A stretch of 64,000 nt of DNA. Source: an uncultured Micrococcaceae bacterium. GTDB lineage: Bacteria; Actinomycetota; Actinomycetes; Actinomycetales; Micrococcaceae. Where the stretch lies: assembly GCA_947502645.1 (NCBI GenBank), contig CANNAD010000001.1, positions 620,001 through 684,000 on the forward strand. Direction: 5' to 3'. Position numbers and translations under genes: made by a program. Of this stretch, positions 43,230 through 52,472 are shown piece after piece. Under the pieces are notes generated by a model. The model did no database searches, was not told where the DNA came from, and was given only the letters and a program-made list of their open reading frames with translations. Positions within the stretch are counted from its first letter, which is position 1. Every line of letters starts with the position of its first letter.

Positions 43230-43928
43230 TCAAGGCACAAGCCGCTCCTGCCGCGCGATAATCGCGGCCTGAGTTCTGGAGGTGCAACCCAACTTCCCAA
43301 GCACGCGCGACACGTGGGTCTTGGTGGTTGCAGCAGATATGTGCAGCCGGCCTGAGATCTGCCGATTGGATAGCCCTTCCGCGAGCAACGCCAACACCTC
43401 GACTTCTCGCTCCGTCAGCTCTTCCCGTCGCCCGGACGCAGTCGGCGACGCACGCCGGGCCACTCCTGTGCCGCTGCCTGACGGCGGGCCACCAAAGCGA
43501 TCCAGTGCCACGTAGGCGTCCAGCACCCGACGCGTCACCTCCGGCGCCATCACCGCGTCACCGGCAGCAACGCTGCGCACAGCATCAACAAGCGCACCCG
43601 GCTCAACCGTCTTCAACAGAAACCCCGCTGCCCCCGCACGAAGGGCCTCAAAAACGTAGTCGTCCACGTCAAATGTGGTCAGGATCAGCACCTGCGCCAC
43701 CGAGTCCCCCACCACGGAACGGGTTGCCGCTATCCCGTCCATCCCCGGCATCCGCACATCCATGAGAACGACGTCGGGGCGTAGGGAGGCCGCCTGCCGC
43801 ACCGCCGTCGCGCCGTCATTCGCCTCGCCAACAACCTCAATGCCCGCCGAGGACTCCAGGATGTAACGCAATCCGGCACGAATGGCCGCATGATCATCGG
43901 CTATCAGAACCCGCACGGCGTCCGTCAC
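43230..43928 (-). CDS. Two-component response regulator, NarL/LuxR type
   Basis: 232 residues from the GTG at 43928, which overlaps the histidine kinase stop. The receiver domain has ADDHAAIRAG, the phospho-Asp in VVLMDVRMPGMDG and Lys in FLLKTV. The output domain contains LTEREVEVLALLAEGLSNRQ and AATTKTHVSRVLGKLG. It would be phosphorylated by the adjacent kinase and probably controls the divergent GAP-family gene. A conserved inverted repeat is present in that promoter. Confidence 0.94.
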   Translation of the reverse strand: MTDAVRVLIADDHAAIRAGLRYILESSAGIEVVGEANDGATAVRQAASLRPDVVLMDVRMPGMDGIAATRSVVGDSVAQVLILTTFDVDDYVFEALRAGAAGFLLKTVEPGALVDAVRSVAAGDAVMAPEVTRRVLDAYVALDRFGGPPSGSGTGVARRASPTASGRREELTEREVEVLALLAEGLSNRQISGRLHISAATTKTHVSRVLGKLGCTSRTQAAIIARQERLVP

Positions 43929-45106
43929 TCCCCCACCCCCACGGGCGATTGCACCGGCAACACAGCCGTCACTGTCCACGAATCATCCTCCGCTGACACC
44001 TTCACCGTCCCGCCGATCGCCAGAGCACGTTCCTCCATGGTGCCCATCCCCATTCCAAGACCGGGCGGCGATGCCCCATTTCGATACTCCGACAACGTGT
44101 TGCGCACGGTGAGAATGACCTCGCCGTCGTCGTCCCTGATCGCCACGACCACAGCGCTACCCCTGGCATGCTTCGCGGCATTGGTGAGCGCTTCCTGAAC
44201 AATGCGGTAACCCACCAACTCGACGGCGGCCCCGGCATCATCCCTCTGACGCTGGTCCTTCAAGGTGACCGCCAGACCATTGGCCCGGGCTGCACTGAGC
44301 AGCGGGTCCAGGTGGGACAGCCGCGGCAGCGCGCCGGCGTCGGGCCCTACCTCCTCCGGCGAGCGCAGCAGGGCGATCATGGTTTGCATCTCCGTCATTG
44401 ATTCGAGGGCGGACCGGCGTACCTGTTCCAGTGCCGTCCGGTCTTTGATCGGATCCGCTTCCGTGGCCAGAGCACCGCCGGAGTGGAGTGCGATGGCGGA
44501 GAGGTGGGAGGCGACGACGTCGTGCAGGTCCCGGGCCAGGGCGTCGCGTTCTGCCCGCACGGCCCGCTGTTGGTTGACCTGCGCTAGAGATTCGACGGCG
44601 TCGGCCCGGGCTGCGGCGACGTCGGCAAGTTCGCTTTTGCGGCGCACGTCCATGGCCCACCACTGCGGGCAGAGGTACAGCGCCGCCTGCTGGAGTCCGA
44701 TCAAGGTCACCATCCGTAGATCCGCGGAACCGGTGAACGCGTACGCCATGGGAACAACCGTCAGCAGAGCGCCACCTGTCCACAGGGCGACCCGGATTTT
44801 CGGTCGCGCGAGGAGCGAAGCGGTGTAGAGGAGATCAAAGAACACGAGAATCATGGCGACGCTGCCGCCAAGAGCGGCGTCGACCATCAGGAGCGCGACG
44901 CCTACGCCCAGCGTCAGCAAGGGAGCTGCCCGCTTGAACGCGAGCGCCACGCATCCCACCGCGAGCGGCAGGAGGAACCACCACCGGGAAGGATCCAACC
45001 CGGGTTGGAGGGTGGGCTCACTCCATAGGCCGGTCAGGCCAATACCGATCAGGACAACACCGGCGCCACAGGTGAGTGCAGCTGTGCGTAGGTCGCGGTT
45101 CTTCAC
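43925..45106 (-). CDS. Sensor histidine kinase, HisKA_3 type (copy 1, intact)
   Basis: 393 residues. It has about five or six N-terminal membrane helices (to about 145), a coiled linker, the phosphoacceptor box RDLHDVVASHLSAIALHSGG, and a C-terminal ATPase domain (VQEALTNAAKHARG, GLGMGMGTMEERALA). It overlaps the response regulator gene. A second, truncated copy lies at 50532-51155 with most of the N-terminal residues identical. Confidence 0.94.
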   Translation of the reverse strand: MKNRDLRTAALTCGAGVVLIGIGLTGLWSEPTLQPGLDPSRWWFLLPLAVGCVALAFKRAAPLLTLGVGVALLMVDAALGGSVAMILVFFDLLYTASLLARPKIRVALWTGGALLTVVPMAYAFTGSADLRMVTLIGLQQAALYLCPQWWAMDVRRKSELADVAAARADAVESLAQVNQQRAVRAERDALARDLHDVVASHLSAIALHSGGALATEADPIKDRTALEQVRRSALESMTEMQTMIALLRSPEEVGPDAGALPRLSHLDPLLSAARANGLAVTLKDQRQRDDAGAAVELVGYRIVQEALTNAAKHARGSAVVVAIRDDDGEVILTVRNTLSEYRNGASPPGLGMGMGTMEERALAIGGTVKVSAEDDSWTVTAVLPVQSPVGVGE

Positions 45107-45137
45107 GTCATGATTCCATCACAGTGGTGGGACAAAC

Positions 45138-45180
45138 GACGTCGGCCAAAGGATGTATGTGCGGTTGCAGAATCATCCCT
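45138..45180. promoter_or_regulatory. Response-regulator operator candidate, copy 1
   Basis: GACGTCGG at 45138-45145 and AAAGGATG at 45148-45155 are followed by CATCCCT (45174-45180), an imperfect inverted repeat in the divergent kinase/GAP promoter. A better-preserved version lies at 51186-51240 in the duplicated module. Confidence 0.5.
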
Positions 45181-45224
45181 TCCGGTGACGGCCTGAACCT
45201 CTGCGCCCGCATAGCGTCGTGGTT

Positions 45225-45946
45225 ATGACACTCGCACTCGCTGGCATCCTGGTTGCACTCGCTCTGATCGATTCCACCAGTTTCGGTACTCTCCTCATAC
45301 CACTGTGGCTCATGCTCGCTCCGGGACGTGTGAAAGTGGCGCGGATTCTGGTGTTCCTGGGTACAGTCGCGGTGTTCTATTGGGCGTTGGGAGTGGCCGC
45401 TCTTTTCGGTGCGGAAGCGGCCATCGAGCAGTTCGGTGACTACCTGACCTCCCGGCCTGCGCTGACGGTCCTGCTGGTCATTGGCGTCGGCCTGATCGGG
45501 TGGAGTTTTCAGTTGGAGTCGAAGGCCAAGCGGGAGAAGAAGGAGGGCAAGCCGCCGTCGGGCCGGTTCATGAAATGGCGGCGAATGCGGTGGGCGGCGA
45601 CGACGTCGGAAAGCCGGGCGGGTCGTTCGCACTGGTGGGGCTCGCGTTGACGGCTACCACTCTGGAGGTGGCAACAATGCTCCCTTATCTGGCCGCGGTG
45701 GGCTTGCTGACGACGTCGGCAGTCACCTGGCCTGCATCAGGAGCGGTGTTGGCGGGGTGCTGCCTGGTGATGATTCTGCCGGCATTACTGCTGTTGTTCC
45801 TGCGGTTGGTTGCGGCACGCTGGGCGGATCCGCTGCTCACGAAGCTCGATGTCTGGCTATCGCGCAACTCGACCAACACGCTGTCGTGGATACTGGGCAT
45901 CATGGGCGTGCTGCTGGTGGTGAATACCGCCGGCGAGGTGCTCTGA
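45225..45946 (+). pseudogene. GAP family membrane protein (copy 1), frameshifted
   Basis: The first frame (from 45225) gives MTLALAGILVALALIDSTSF and the first half of the protein, through GKPPSGRFMKWR. The rest, from NAVGGDDVGKPGGSFALVGL to the end at 45946, lies in another frame. One base is missing around 45578-45582 compared with copy 2 (51273-51992), which is intact and about 75-80 percent identical in protein. GAP (Sap-like) proteins are six-helix membrane proteins linked to lipid export in actinobacteria. The divergent kinase is intact. Confidence 0.85.
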
Positions 45947-46047
45947 GCTCTTGCACAAAAAAAGTCATCCCTAAGACGGTCTAAATGTCCGACCCGCAGA
46001 GTAGCGTAGCTTCTGCTCCAGCCCACCGCGCTCAAAAGGACAACTGC

Positions 46048-47781
46048 ATGCTTCTGCGCCTCATCGTGGAATATTCGAAACCGTACCGCCCATGGATCAT
46101 CGGCGTGCTGGCCTTCCAACTCGCCACCACCATCGCCACTCTCTACTTGCCGAGCCTGAACGCCCGCATCATTGACGAGGGTGTGACTGAGGGGGACACC
46201 GCTTTCATCTGGGACATCGGTGTCCTGATGCTTGGTGTCGCGTTCGCGCAGGTCCTCACCGCAGTGGCGGCGGTCTACTTCGGTGCGCGCACGGCGATGG
46301 CCGTTGGCCGTGACATTCGCCGTGGCGTTTTTCATTCCGTCGCTGGTTTCTCCTCACGCGAAGTCAACCAGTTCGGTGCTCCCACCCTGATCACCCGCGG
46401 AACCAACGACGTCCAGCAGGTGCAGATGCTGCTGCTGATGGGCCTGAACTTCATGGTCTCAGCACCCATCATGTGTGTGGGCGGCATTATTATGGCGCTG
46501 CGCGAAGACGTTGGGCTCTCATGGCTCGTGTGGGTCTCGGTCCCGGCGCTGATTGTCATTGTGGGTATCCTCATCCGCTTCCTCATGCCGCTGTTCCGGC
46601 TCATGCAGGACCGCATCGACGCCATCAACGGGGTGCTGCGCGAGCAGATCATCGGCATCCGTGTGGTGCGCGCCTTCGTCCGCGAGCCCTACGAAACAGA
46701 ACGGTTCCGTACCGCCAACGAGCGCCTTACCGACGTCGGCGTGAAAGTTGGCCAGCTTTTCGTCCTCATGTTCCCGCTGATCGGCATGATCCTGCACCTG
46801 GCGACGGCCGCCGTCCTGTGGTTCGGCGGGCAACGCGTGGCAGCCGGTGAAATGGAAGTCGGCTCACTCACCGCTTTCCTGCAATACCTGCTGCAAATCC
46901 TCGGGGCCGTCATGATGGGCACTTTTATGGCCATGATGATCCCACGAGCAGCCGTGTGTGCGGAGCGGATCGTGGAAGTGCTCAACGTGCAGCCCTCACT
47001 GCGGGACCCGGAAACGCCCGACGCCGGCGCCCCCCTGAACGGCGTCGTCGAGTTCCGAGGCGTGTCCTTCGGTTACCCCGGCGCGGAAGAACCAGTGCTC
47101 AAGAACCTGAATTTCGTGGCCGAGCCGGGCAAGACCACGGCGATTATCGGCTCCACCGGCGCAGGGAAATCCACCCTGCTCAATCTCATACCGAGACTGT
47201 ACGACGCCGATTCGGGCCAGGTCCTCATTGACGGCGTCCCAGTATCCGGTCTCACCCGGGAACAGCTCTCCGAGCGGGTGGCCACCGTGCCGCAGCGCCC
47301 GTACCTCTTCTCTGGCACCGTAGCCACCAACCTGCGCTTCGGTTCCACGGACGCCACCGACGAAGAGCTCTGGGATGCACTGCGTATCGCTCAGGCAGAC
47401 GACTTCGTTCAGGAAAAAGAGGGCCAGCTGGATTCGACAATCGCCCAGGGCGGCACCAACGTTTCGGGCGGGCAGCGCCAACGGCTCTGTATTGCCCGGG
47501 CACTCGCAGCCAAGCCGAAGATCTACCTGTTCGACGACTCCTTCTCGGCACTGGATGTCACCACGGACTCCCGGCTGCGTGCAGCCTTGCATGATGTGAC
47601 CCGGGACGCCACCGTGATTATCGTTGCCCAGCGGGTTTCGACCATTACGGAAGCGGACCAGATTCTGGTGATCGACGACGGCGAGATCGTCGACCGCGGC
47701 ACCCACGAGGAGTTGCTGGAGTACTCCGAGACGTATCAGGAAATTGTGAAATCCCAGATCAGCGTGGAGGAGGTGGCCTAG
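46048..47781 (+). CDS. ABC transporter, fused membrane/ATPase subunit (degenerate-site partner)
   Basis: 577 residues from the ATG at 46048 with AAAGGA 8 nt upstream; an ATG at 45985 is the alternative. The N-terminal six-helix domain (about 1-310) is followed by an ATPase domain with Walker A GSTGAGKST, signature VSGGQRQRL and Walker B IYLFDDSFSALD, where the catalytic Glu is Asp. That is typical of one half of a heterodimeric exporter. It is followed directly by its partner at 47782. Confidence 0.9.
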   Translation: MLLRLIVEYSKPYRPWIIGVLAFQLATTIATLYLPSLNARIIDEGVTEGDTAFIWDIGVLMLGVAFAQVLTAVAAVYFGARTAMAVGRDIRRGVFHSVAGFSSREVNQFGAPTLITRGTNDVQQVQMLLLMGLNFMVSAPIMCVGGIIMALREDVGLSWLVWVSVPALIVIVGILIRFLMPLFRLMQDRIDAINGVLREQIIGIRVVRAFVREPYETERFRTANERLTDVGVKVGQLFVLMFPLIGMILHLATAAVLWFGGQRVAAGEMEVGSLTAFLQYLLQILGAVMMGTFMAMMIPRAAVCAERIVEVLNVQPSLRDPETPDAGAPLNGVVEFRGVSFGYPGAEEPVLKNLNFVAEPGKTTAIIGSTGAGKSTLLNLIPRLYDADSGQVLIDGVPVSGLTREQLSERVATVPQRPYLFSGTVATNLRFGSTDATDEELWDALRIAQADDFVQEKEGQLDSTIAQGGTNVSGGQRQRLCIARALAAKPKIYLFDDSFSALDVTTDSRLRAALHDVTRDATVIIVAQRVSTITEADQILVIDDGEIVDRGTHEELLEYSETYQEIVKSQISVEEVA

Positions 47782-49860
47782 ATGTCAGAGGACAAGAAAC
47801 CACGCCGCATCTGGCGGGCACCCGGCAAAGCAGCAGATGCAGTACCTGAGGAGGCCGCCGCGCAAGCCGCGACCCCGGTAGCCGTGGAAACGGCAGTCGA
47901 AGACGAGTTCACGGACATGAGCATGGATGACGGTTTCGGCGGTCAACAGTCCGTGCGCAAAGCGAAGCACTTCTGGCCCTCGGCCAAACGGCTCATTGGC
48001 CTGCTCGCACCTGAGAAGGCGGGCATCGCCGTCGTCCTGCTGTTCGTGGCCGCGGGAGTATTACTCACCGTCATCGCGCCAAAAATTCTTGGGCGAGCGA
48101 TGGACGTCATTTTCTCCGGTGTCATCGGTTCCCAGCTGCCTGCGGGCGCCACCAAGGAACAGGTGGTTCAGGGGCTCGAGGCTCAGGGGCAGGACAACCT
48201 CGCAGCCATGGTCGAGCGAATGAACGTGGTCCCCGGTCAGGGCATCGATTTTCAGGAACTCGGCGTCATCATTGTCATTGTTCTGGCCATGTACTTTGTG
48301 GCGAATGTGTTCATCTGGGCACAGGGGTTCCTGCTCAACAAGCTCGTCATGCGCGTGGTCTACAAGTTGCGCAAGGACGTGGAGGACAAACTCAACCGGT
48401 TGCCGCTGAACTACTTTGACACCCGGCAGCGCGGGGACCTCCTCTCCCGTGCAACCAACGACGTCGACAACATTCAGACGGCGCTGCAGCAGGCATTTGC
48501 ACAGCTGATCCAGTCGGTGCTGACCGTCCTGGGCATCATCATCATGATGTTCATCGTGTCCTGGCAGTTGGCACTGATTGCTCTCATTGCCCTGCCGTTG
48601 TCCGGGATCGCCGCAGGGATCATTGGCAGTAGAGCCCAGGGGTTGTTCGCCTCCCAATGGAAGGCCACCGGGTCACTGAACGGGCAGATCGAGGAATCGT
48701 TCTCCGGCCACGACCTGATGAAAGTTTTTGGCCGTGAAGACGAATCGGTGGAGCGCTTTGATGAGCGCAACGAGGAACTCTACAAGGCATCCTTTGGTGC
48801 ACAGTTTGTTTCCGGAACCATCTTCCCGGTCATGCAGTTCATCTCCTACCTGGCCTATGTGGGCATCGCTGTGGTGGGAGGGCTGCGCGTCGCGTCGGGC
48901 CAGATGAGCCTGGGAGATGCGACGGCGTTCATCCAGTACTCACGCGAGTTCACCCAGCCGCTGGGTCAGATCGCGGGTATGGCAAATCAGCTCCAGTCCG
49001 GCGTCGCCTCCGCGGAGCGCACCTTTGAGCTCCTTGACGCTGACGAGCAGGATCCCGAAACACCAACATCCCATCTGGCCGCACGCACTGAAGGTCACGT
49101 CGAGTTCAAGGACGTCTCGTTCTCCTACGATCCCGCCAAACCGCTGATCGAGAACCTTTCCTTCGAAGCCCACCCCGGTCACACCGTGGCGATTGTGGGG
49201 CCAACGGGTGCCGGCAAGACCACCCTGGTGAACCTGGTGATGCGCTTCTACGAGCTCGACGGCGGCTCCATCACCCTTGACGGTGTAGATATCACCGCGC
49301 TCTCGCGCGGTGAGCTGCGCTCCAAGGTGGGCATGGTGCTGCAGGATGCCTGGTTGTTCAACGGCTCGATCATGGACAACATCCGTTACGGCCGGTTGGA
49401 CGCTACCGATGAGGAAGTGTTTGAGGCTGCGCGGGCAACGTTTGTGGATCGGTTCGTGAAGGCGCTCCCGGACGGGTATGAGACGGTGATCGACGATGAA
49501 GGCACGAACGTCTCCAGTGGTGAGAAGCAGCTGATCACGATCGCTCGGGCGTTCCTGGCCAACCCGTCACTGCTGATCCTGGACGAGGCGACGTCGTCCG
49601 TGGACACACGGACGGAGGCCCTGGTGCAGCACGCGATGGCGGCGCTGCGTACCGAGCGCACCAGCTTCGTGATCGCCCACCGTCTGTCCACGATTCGCGA
49701 CGCCGACACCATCCTGGTCATGGAGTCAGGGCGCATTGTGGAGCAGGGCAGCCACGAGCTGCTGCTCGAGGCACGCGGCGCGTACTACCGGTTGTACATG
49801 TCCCAGTTCGCTGGGCCCGCTGAAGACCCTGATGTTGAGGTGGCCGCAGTTTCGGTGTGA
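47782..49860 (+). CDS. ABC transporter, fused membrane/ATPase subunit (consensus-site partner)
   Basis: 692 residues, longer than its partner by an N-terminal cytosolic extension of about 70 residues and an extra periplasmic-side loop (GATKEQVVQGLEAQGQDNL). The ATPase domain is canonical: GPTGAGKTT, VSSGEKQL, LLILDEATSSVDTR and the H-loop IAHRLST. Together with the previous gene it forms a heterodimeric multidrug-type exporter. It starts on the base after the partner's stop codon. Confidence 0.93.
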   Translation: MSEDKKPRRIWRAPGKAADAVPEEAAAQAATPVAVETAVEDEFTDMSMDDGFGGQQSVRKAKHFWPSAKRLIGLLAPEKAGIAVVLLFVAAGVLLTVIAPKILGRAMDVIFSGVIGSQLPAGATKEQVVQGLEAQGQDNLAAMVERMNVVPGQGIDFQELGVIIVIVLAMYFVANVFIWAQGFLLNKLVMRVVYKLRKDVEDKLNRLPLNYFDTRQRGDLLSRATNDVDNIQTALQQAFAQLIQSVLTVLGIIIMMFIVSWQLALIALIALPLSGIAAGIIGSRAQGLFASQWKATGSLNGQIEESFSGHDLMKVFGREDESVERFDERNEELYKASFGAQFVSGTIFPVMQFISYLAYVGIAVVGGLRVASGQMSLGDATAFIQYSREFTQPLGQIAGMANQLQSGVASAERTFELLDADEQDPETPTSHLAARTEGHVEFKDVSFSYDPAKPLIENLSFEAHPGHTVAIVGPTGAGKTTLVNLVMRFYELDGGSITLDGVDITALSRGELRSKVGMVLQDAWLFNGSIMDNIRYGRLDATDEEVFEAARATFVDRFVKALPDGYETVIDDEGTNVSSGEKQLITIARAFLANPSLLILDEATSSVDTRTEALVQHAMAALRTERTSFVIAHRLSTIRDADTILVMESGRIVEQGSHELLLEARGAYYRLYMSQFAGPAEDPDVEVAAVSV

Positions 49861-49900
49861 GCCTGGTTGGTGTCGGACATCGCGGCGCCTCTGGGGCTAT

Positions 49901-49916
49901 ATCGATAGTTATCAAT
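49901..49916. promoter_or_regulatory. ArsR-type operator
   Basis: ATCGATA and TATCAAT, two bases apart, form an imperfect inverted repeat 19 nt before the arsR start. This AT-rich ATxGATA-type element is typical of ArsR/SmtB operators, which are usually autoregulated. Confidence 0.6.
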
Positions 49917-49934
49917 TTATGGCACAATATCGTC

Positions 49935-50285
49935 ATGGAAACCATGCAGGTACCCGAGACGAGCATCGATGCACTGTGCTGTGAGTCAGGTGGCAGCCCG
50001 GCGCTCGGGGGCGCTGAGGCTCACGCTATCGCGCGCGCGTTGAAGGCGCTCTCGGATCCCAACCGCCTGAGGTTGCTCTCCATTGTCAAAGCTGGCGACG
50101 GCGGTGGGGCCTGTGTCTGTGACTTGACCGAGCCACTGGGCCTGGGGCAGCCCACCGTCTCGCATCACCTGAAGATCCTGGTCGACGCCGGCCTCCTTCG
50201 TCGCGAGAAGCGTGGCACCTGGGCGTATTACTCGCTGGTTCCCGGGGCGCTGGAAGCCGCCTCGCAGAGCATCCTCGCCCTGTAG
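49935..50285 (+). CDS. ArsR family metalloregulator
   Basis: 116 residues from the ATG at 49935. The winged helix contains ARALKALSDPNRLRLLSIVK, CVCDLTEPLGLGQPTVSHHL and RREKRGTWAYYSLVP. The CVC pair is where ArsR proteins bind arsenite, and a further CC pair (DALCCESGG) lies near the N-terminus. It probably represses the gene that followed it, of which only a truncated MFS transporter remains. Confidence 0.92.
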   Translation: METMQVPETSIDALCCESGGSPALGGAEAHAIARALKALSDPNRLRLLSIVKAGDGGGACVCDLTEPLGLGQPTVSHHLKILVDAGLLRREKRGTWAYYSLVPGALEAASQSILAL

Positions 50286-50287
50286 AG

Positions 50288-50560
50288 GTGGGCTCTCCCG
50301 TCGGTATCCGTTTCCTGCCCCGAAGCGGCCGGAGGGAAGAGAGGTTGCCTGCACCCAGGCCAGGCCGCGAGCCCGCCGCTGGGCGGGGCGTTGTCATTGC
50401 TGGTCTCGGGTTGGGGCAGATCCTGGCGTGGGGGTCGACTTTCTATCTGCTCGCTCCCCTGGCCGGCCCCATTGCCGCTGACACCGGCTGGTCGCAAACC
50501 TGGGTAGTCAGTGGCCTATCCGTGGCGTTGCTCACCGCAGCGCTGGCCTCACCCGCGAGG
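50288..50560 (+). pseudogene. 5' fragment of an MFS transporter gene
   Basis: From the GTG at 50288 the frame encodes a basic segment, then VVIAGLGLGQILAWGSTFYL and SGLSVALLTAALASP, the first two helices of an MFS transporter. At about 50560 the homology stops and the sequence becomes part of a duplicated histidine kinase gene on the other strand. It follows arsR, so it is probably the former arsenic- or metal-efflux target. Confidence 0.75.
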
Positions 50561-51155
50561 CGACGACGTCGTGCAGGTCCCTCGCCATGGCGTCGCGTTC
50601 GGTCCGCACGGCCCGTTGTTGGTTCGCTTCGGCGAGGCGCTCGACGGCGTTGGCCCGGACATTGGAAGCATCCGCGAGGTCACTCTTGCGCCGCACGTCT
50701 GTGGCCCACCACTGCGGGCAGAGGTACAGCGCTGCCTGCTGCAGTCCAATAAGGGCGATCATGCGTAGGTCCACAGTGCCGGTCAACGCATATGCCATGG
50801 GTACAACAGTCAGCAGTGCGCCGCCGATCCAGAGCATTTTGCGGACCCTGGGCGTGGACAGCAGCGAGGCGGTGTAGAGGAGGTCAAAGAATACGAGAAA
50901 GATGGCGATGCTGCCGCCCAGGACAGTGTCGATACCTAGGAGGACGACGCCGATTCCCAGGGTGGTCAGCGGCGCCTTCCGCTTGAAGACAAGGGCCGCG
51001 CATCCCGCAGCGAATGGCAGGAGGAGCCACCAGCGGGAAGGGTTGGCCACAGGCCGGAGACTGTTGTCGCCCCATAGACCGGTCAGACCGATCCCGATCA
51101 GGAGCACTCCCGCCGCGAAGGTGAGGGCAGCGGTGCGTATGTCTCGGTTCTTCAC
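50532..51155 (-). pseudogene. Sensor histidine kinase, copy 2, truncated at the H box
   Basis: The first 190 or so residues (MKNRDIRTAALTFAAGVLLI and onwards, ending AMARDLHDVVAS) match the intact kinase at 43925-45106 very closely. The match ends right after the phosphoacceptor box, at the junction with the MFS fragment. The ATPase domain and the paired response regulator are missing, so it cannot signal by itself. The promoter and the divergent GAP gene (51273) are retained. Confidence 0.88.
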
Positions 51156-51185
51156 GTCCTGATTCCATCACACCGGGACGACAAC

Positions 51186-51240
51186 GACGTCGGTCAAAGG
51201 ATGTAGACCTGCTTCAAATATCATCCCTTTCGCCGACGTC
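51186..51240. promoter_or_regulatory. Response-regulator operator candidate, copy 2
   Basis: GACGTCGG (51186-51193) and AAAGGATG (51196-51203) are mirrored by CATCCCTTT (51222-51230) and CCGACGTC (51233-51240), with only one extra C in the right half. The element lies in the divergent kinase/GAP promoter and is shared in part with copy 1 (45138-45180). Confidence 0.6.
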
Positions 51241-51272
51241 GGGCATATAGGTGGCCACATACTGTCATCTGT

Positions 51273-51992
51273 ATGACACTCGCACTTGCCGGCACCCTTG
51301 TTGTTCTGGCCCTGATCGATTCCACCAGCTTCGGCACCCTCATGATTCCGTTGTGGCTCATGCTCGCTCCTGGGCGGATGCGGCCTGGCCGTGTTCTGGT
51401 GTTTCTGGGCACGGTTGCCGCGTTCTATTGGATGGTGGGGGTGGCGATTCTGTTCGGGGCGGAAGCCGCCATCGAGCAGTTCGGTGATGTCTTCACTTCG
51501 CGGCCCGCGTTGACGGTCCTGCTGGTCATCGGCGTTGGCCTGATCGCATGGAGTTTTCAGCTGGAGTCCAGGGCCAAGCGGGAGAAGAAGGAGGGCAGGC
51601 CGCCGTCTGGCCGTTTTCTGAAGTGGCGGGCACGCGCAGTGGGCGACGACGACGGGCGGTCCGGCGGATCGATCGCCCTGGTAGGGCTCGCGCTGACGGC
51701 GGCGACTGTCGAGGTGGCAACCATGCTCCCCTACCTGGCAGCGGTGGGTTTGCTGACGACGTCGGCGGTTACCTGGCCGACGTCGGGAGGTGTGTTGGCC
51801 GCGTACTGCGTGGTGATGATCCTGCCGGCGCTGTTGCTGATGCTCCTGCGGCTGGTGGCGGCACGCTGGGTGAATCCGTTGCTGACGAAGCTGGACGCAT
51901 GGCTGGCCCGGAATGCGACCAACACGCTGTCGTGGGTAGTGGGCATCATGGGCGTGCTGCTGGTGGTAAACACCGCGGGTGAGGTGCTCTGA
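51273..51992 (+). CDS. GAP family membrane protein (copy 2, intact)
   Basis: 239 residues with six predicted helices. The start MTLALAGTLVVLALIDSTSF, the loop ESRAKREKKEGRPPSGRF and the end LLVVNTAGEVL are typical of the GAP (Sap-like, sulfolipid-addressing) family of actinobacteria, which is linked to moving lipids across the envelope. It is the functional version of the frameshifted gene at 45225-45946. The kinase beside it is truncated, so control by the two-component system of copy 1 in trans is plausible. Confidence 0.9.
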   Translation: MTLALAGTLVVLALIDSTSFGTLMIPLWLMLAPGRMRPGRVLVFLGTVAAFYWMVGVAILFGAEAAIEQFGDVFTSRPALTVLLVIGVGLIAWSFQLESRAKREKKEGRPPSGRFLKWRARAVGDDDGRSGGSIALVGLALTAATVEVATMLPYLAAVGLLTTSAVTWPTSGGVLAAYCVVMILPALLLMLLRLVAARWVNPLLTKLDAWLARNATNTLSWVVGIMGVLLVVNTAGEVL

Positions 51993-52067
51993 TCGGTGCG
52001 GCTACTTCCGCCTGTTAAACTTCCGGGGCAGCTCGTGTGGATACGGCGGCCGATGGTGGCGCTGCAG

Positions 52068-52472
52068 TTACGCCAGCCAATTTTCGACCAGCAGCCCGGG
52101 TACTCGATCAAATTCACGGCGGTTATTGGTGACAACCACTAGTCCTCGAGAACGGGCATGGCCAGCAATCATCGCGTCATATGGGCCTATGGGTGTTCCT
52201 GCGCGCTTCAATTGTGCACGGATCTGCCCTGTGTGCTGGGCTGCAGCCGCATCGAAGTCCAGCACCTCAAGCCGTGCAGCGAGACCCTCCACTACATGGA
52301 GGTTCGCTTCAACGGCATTCGAAGCCTCCGCGCCGAAGGTGAGTTCCGACAAGACGACGGTGGAGAGACCCATCCGTCCGGCGTGCTCGTTGAATTGCAG
52401 GTGCAGACCGTCCGGCTTGTACCGCATCGCGTGAATTAACGTATCCGTGTCCAGCAAGTACTTGAGCTTCAT
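52068..52472 (-). CDS. vapC: VapC-type PIN-domain ribonuclease toxin
   Basis: 134 residues. The three acidic clusters of the PIN domain are seen: KYLLDTDTLIHAM, LSTVVLSELTFGAE and GPYDAMIAGHARSRGLVVVT, followed by NNRREFDRVPGL. VapC toxins cut tRNA or rRNA when not bound by VapB. It overlaps vapB by four bases (ATGA), the usual arrangement. Confidence 0.94.
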   Translation of the reverse strand: MKLKYLLDTDTLIHAMRYKPDGLHLQFNEHAGRMGLSTVVLSELTFGAEASNAVEANLHVVEGLAARLEVLDFDAAAAQHTGQIRAQLKRAGTPIGPYDAMIAGHARSRGLVVVTNNRREFDRVPGLLVENWLA

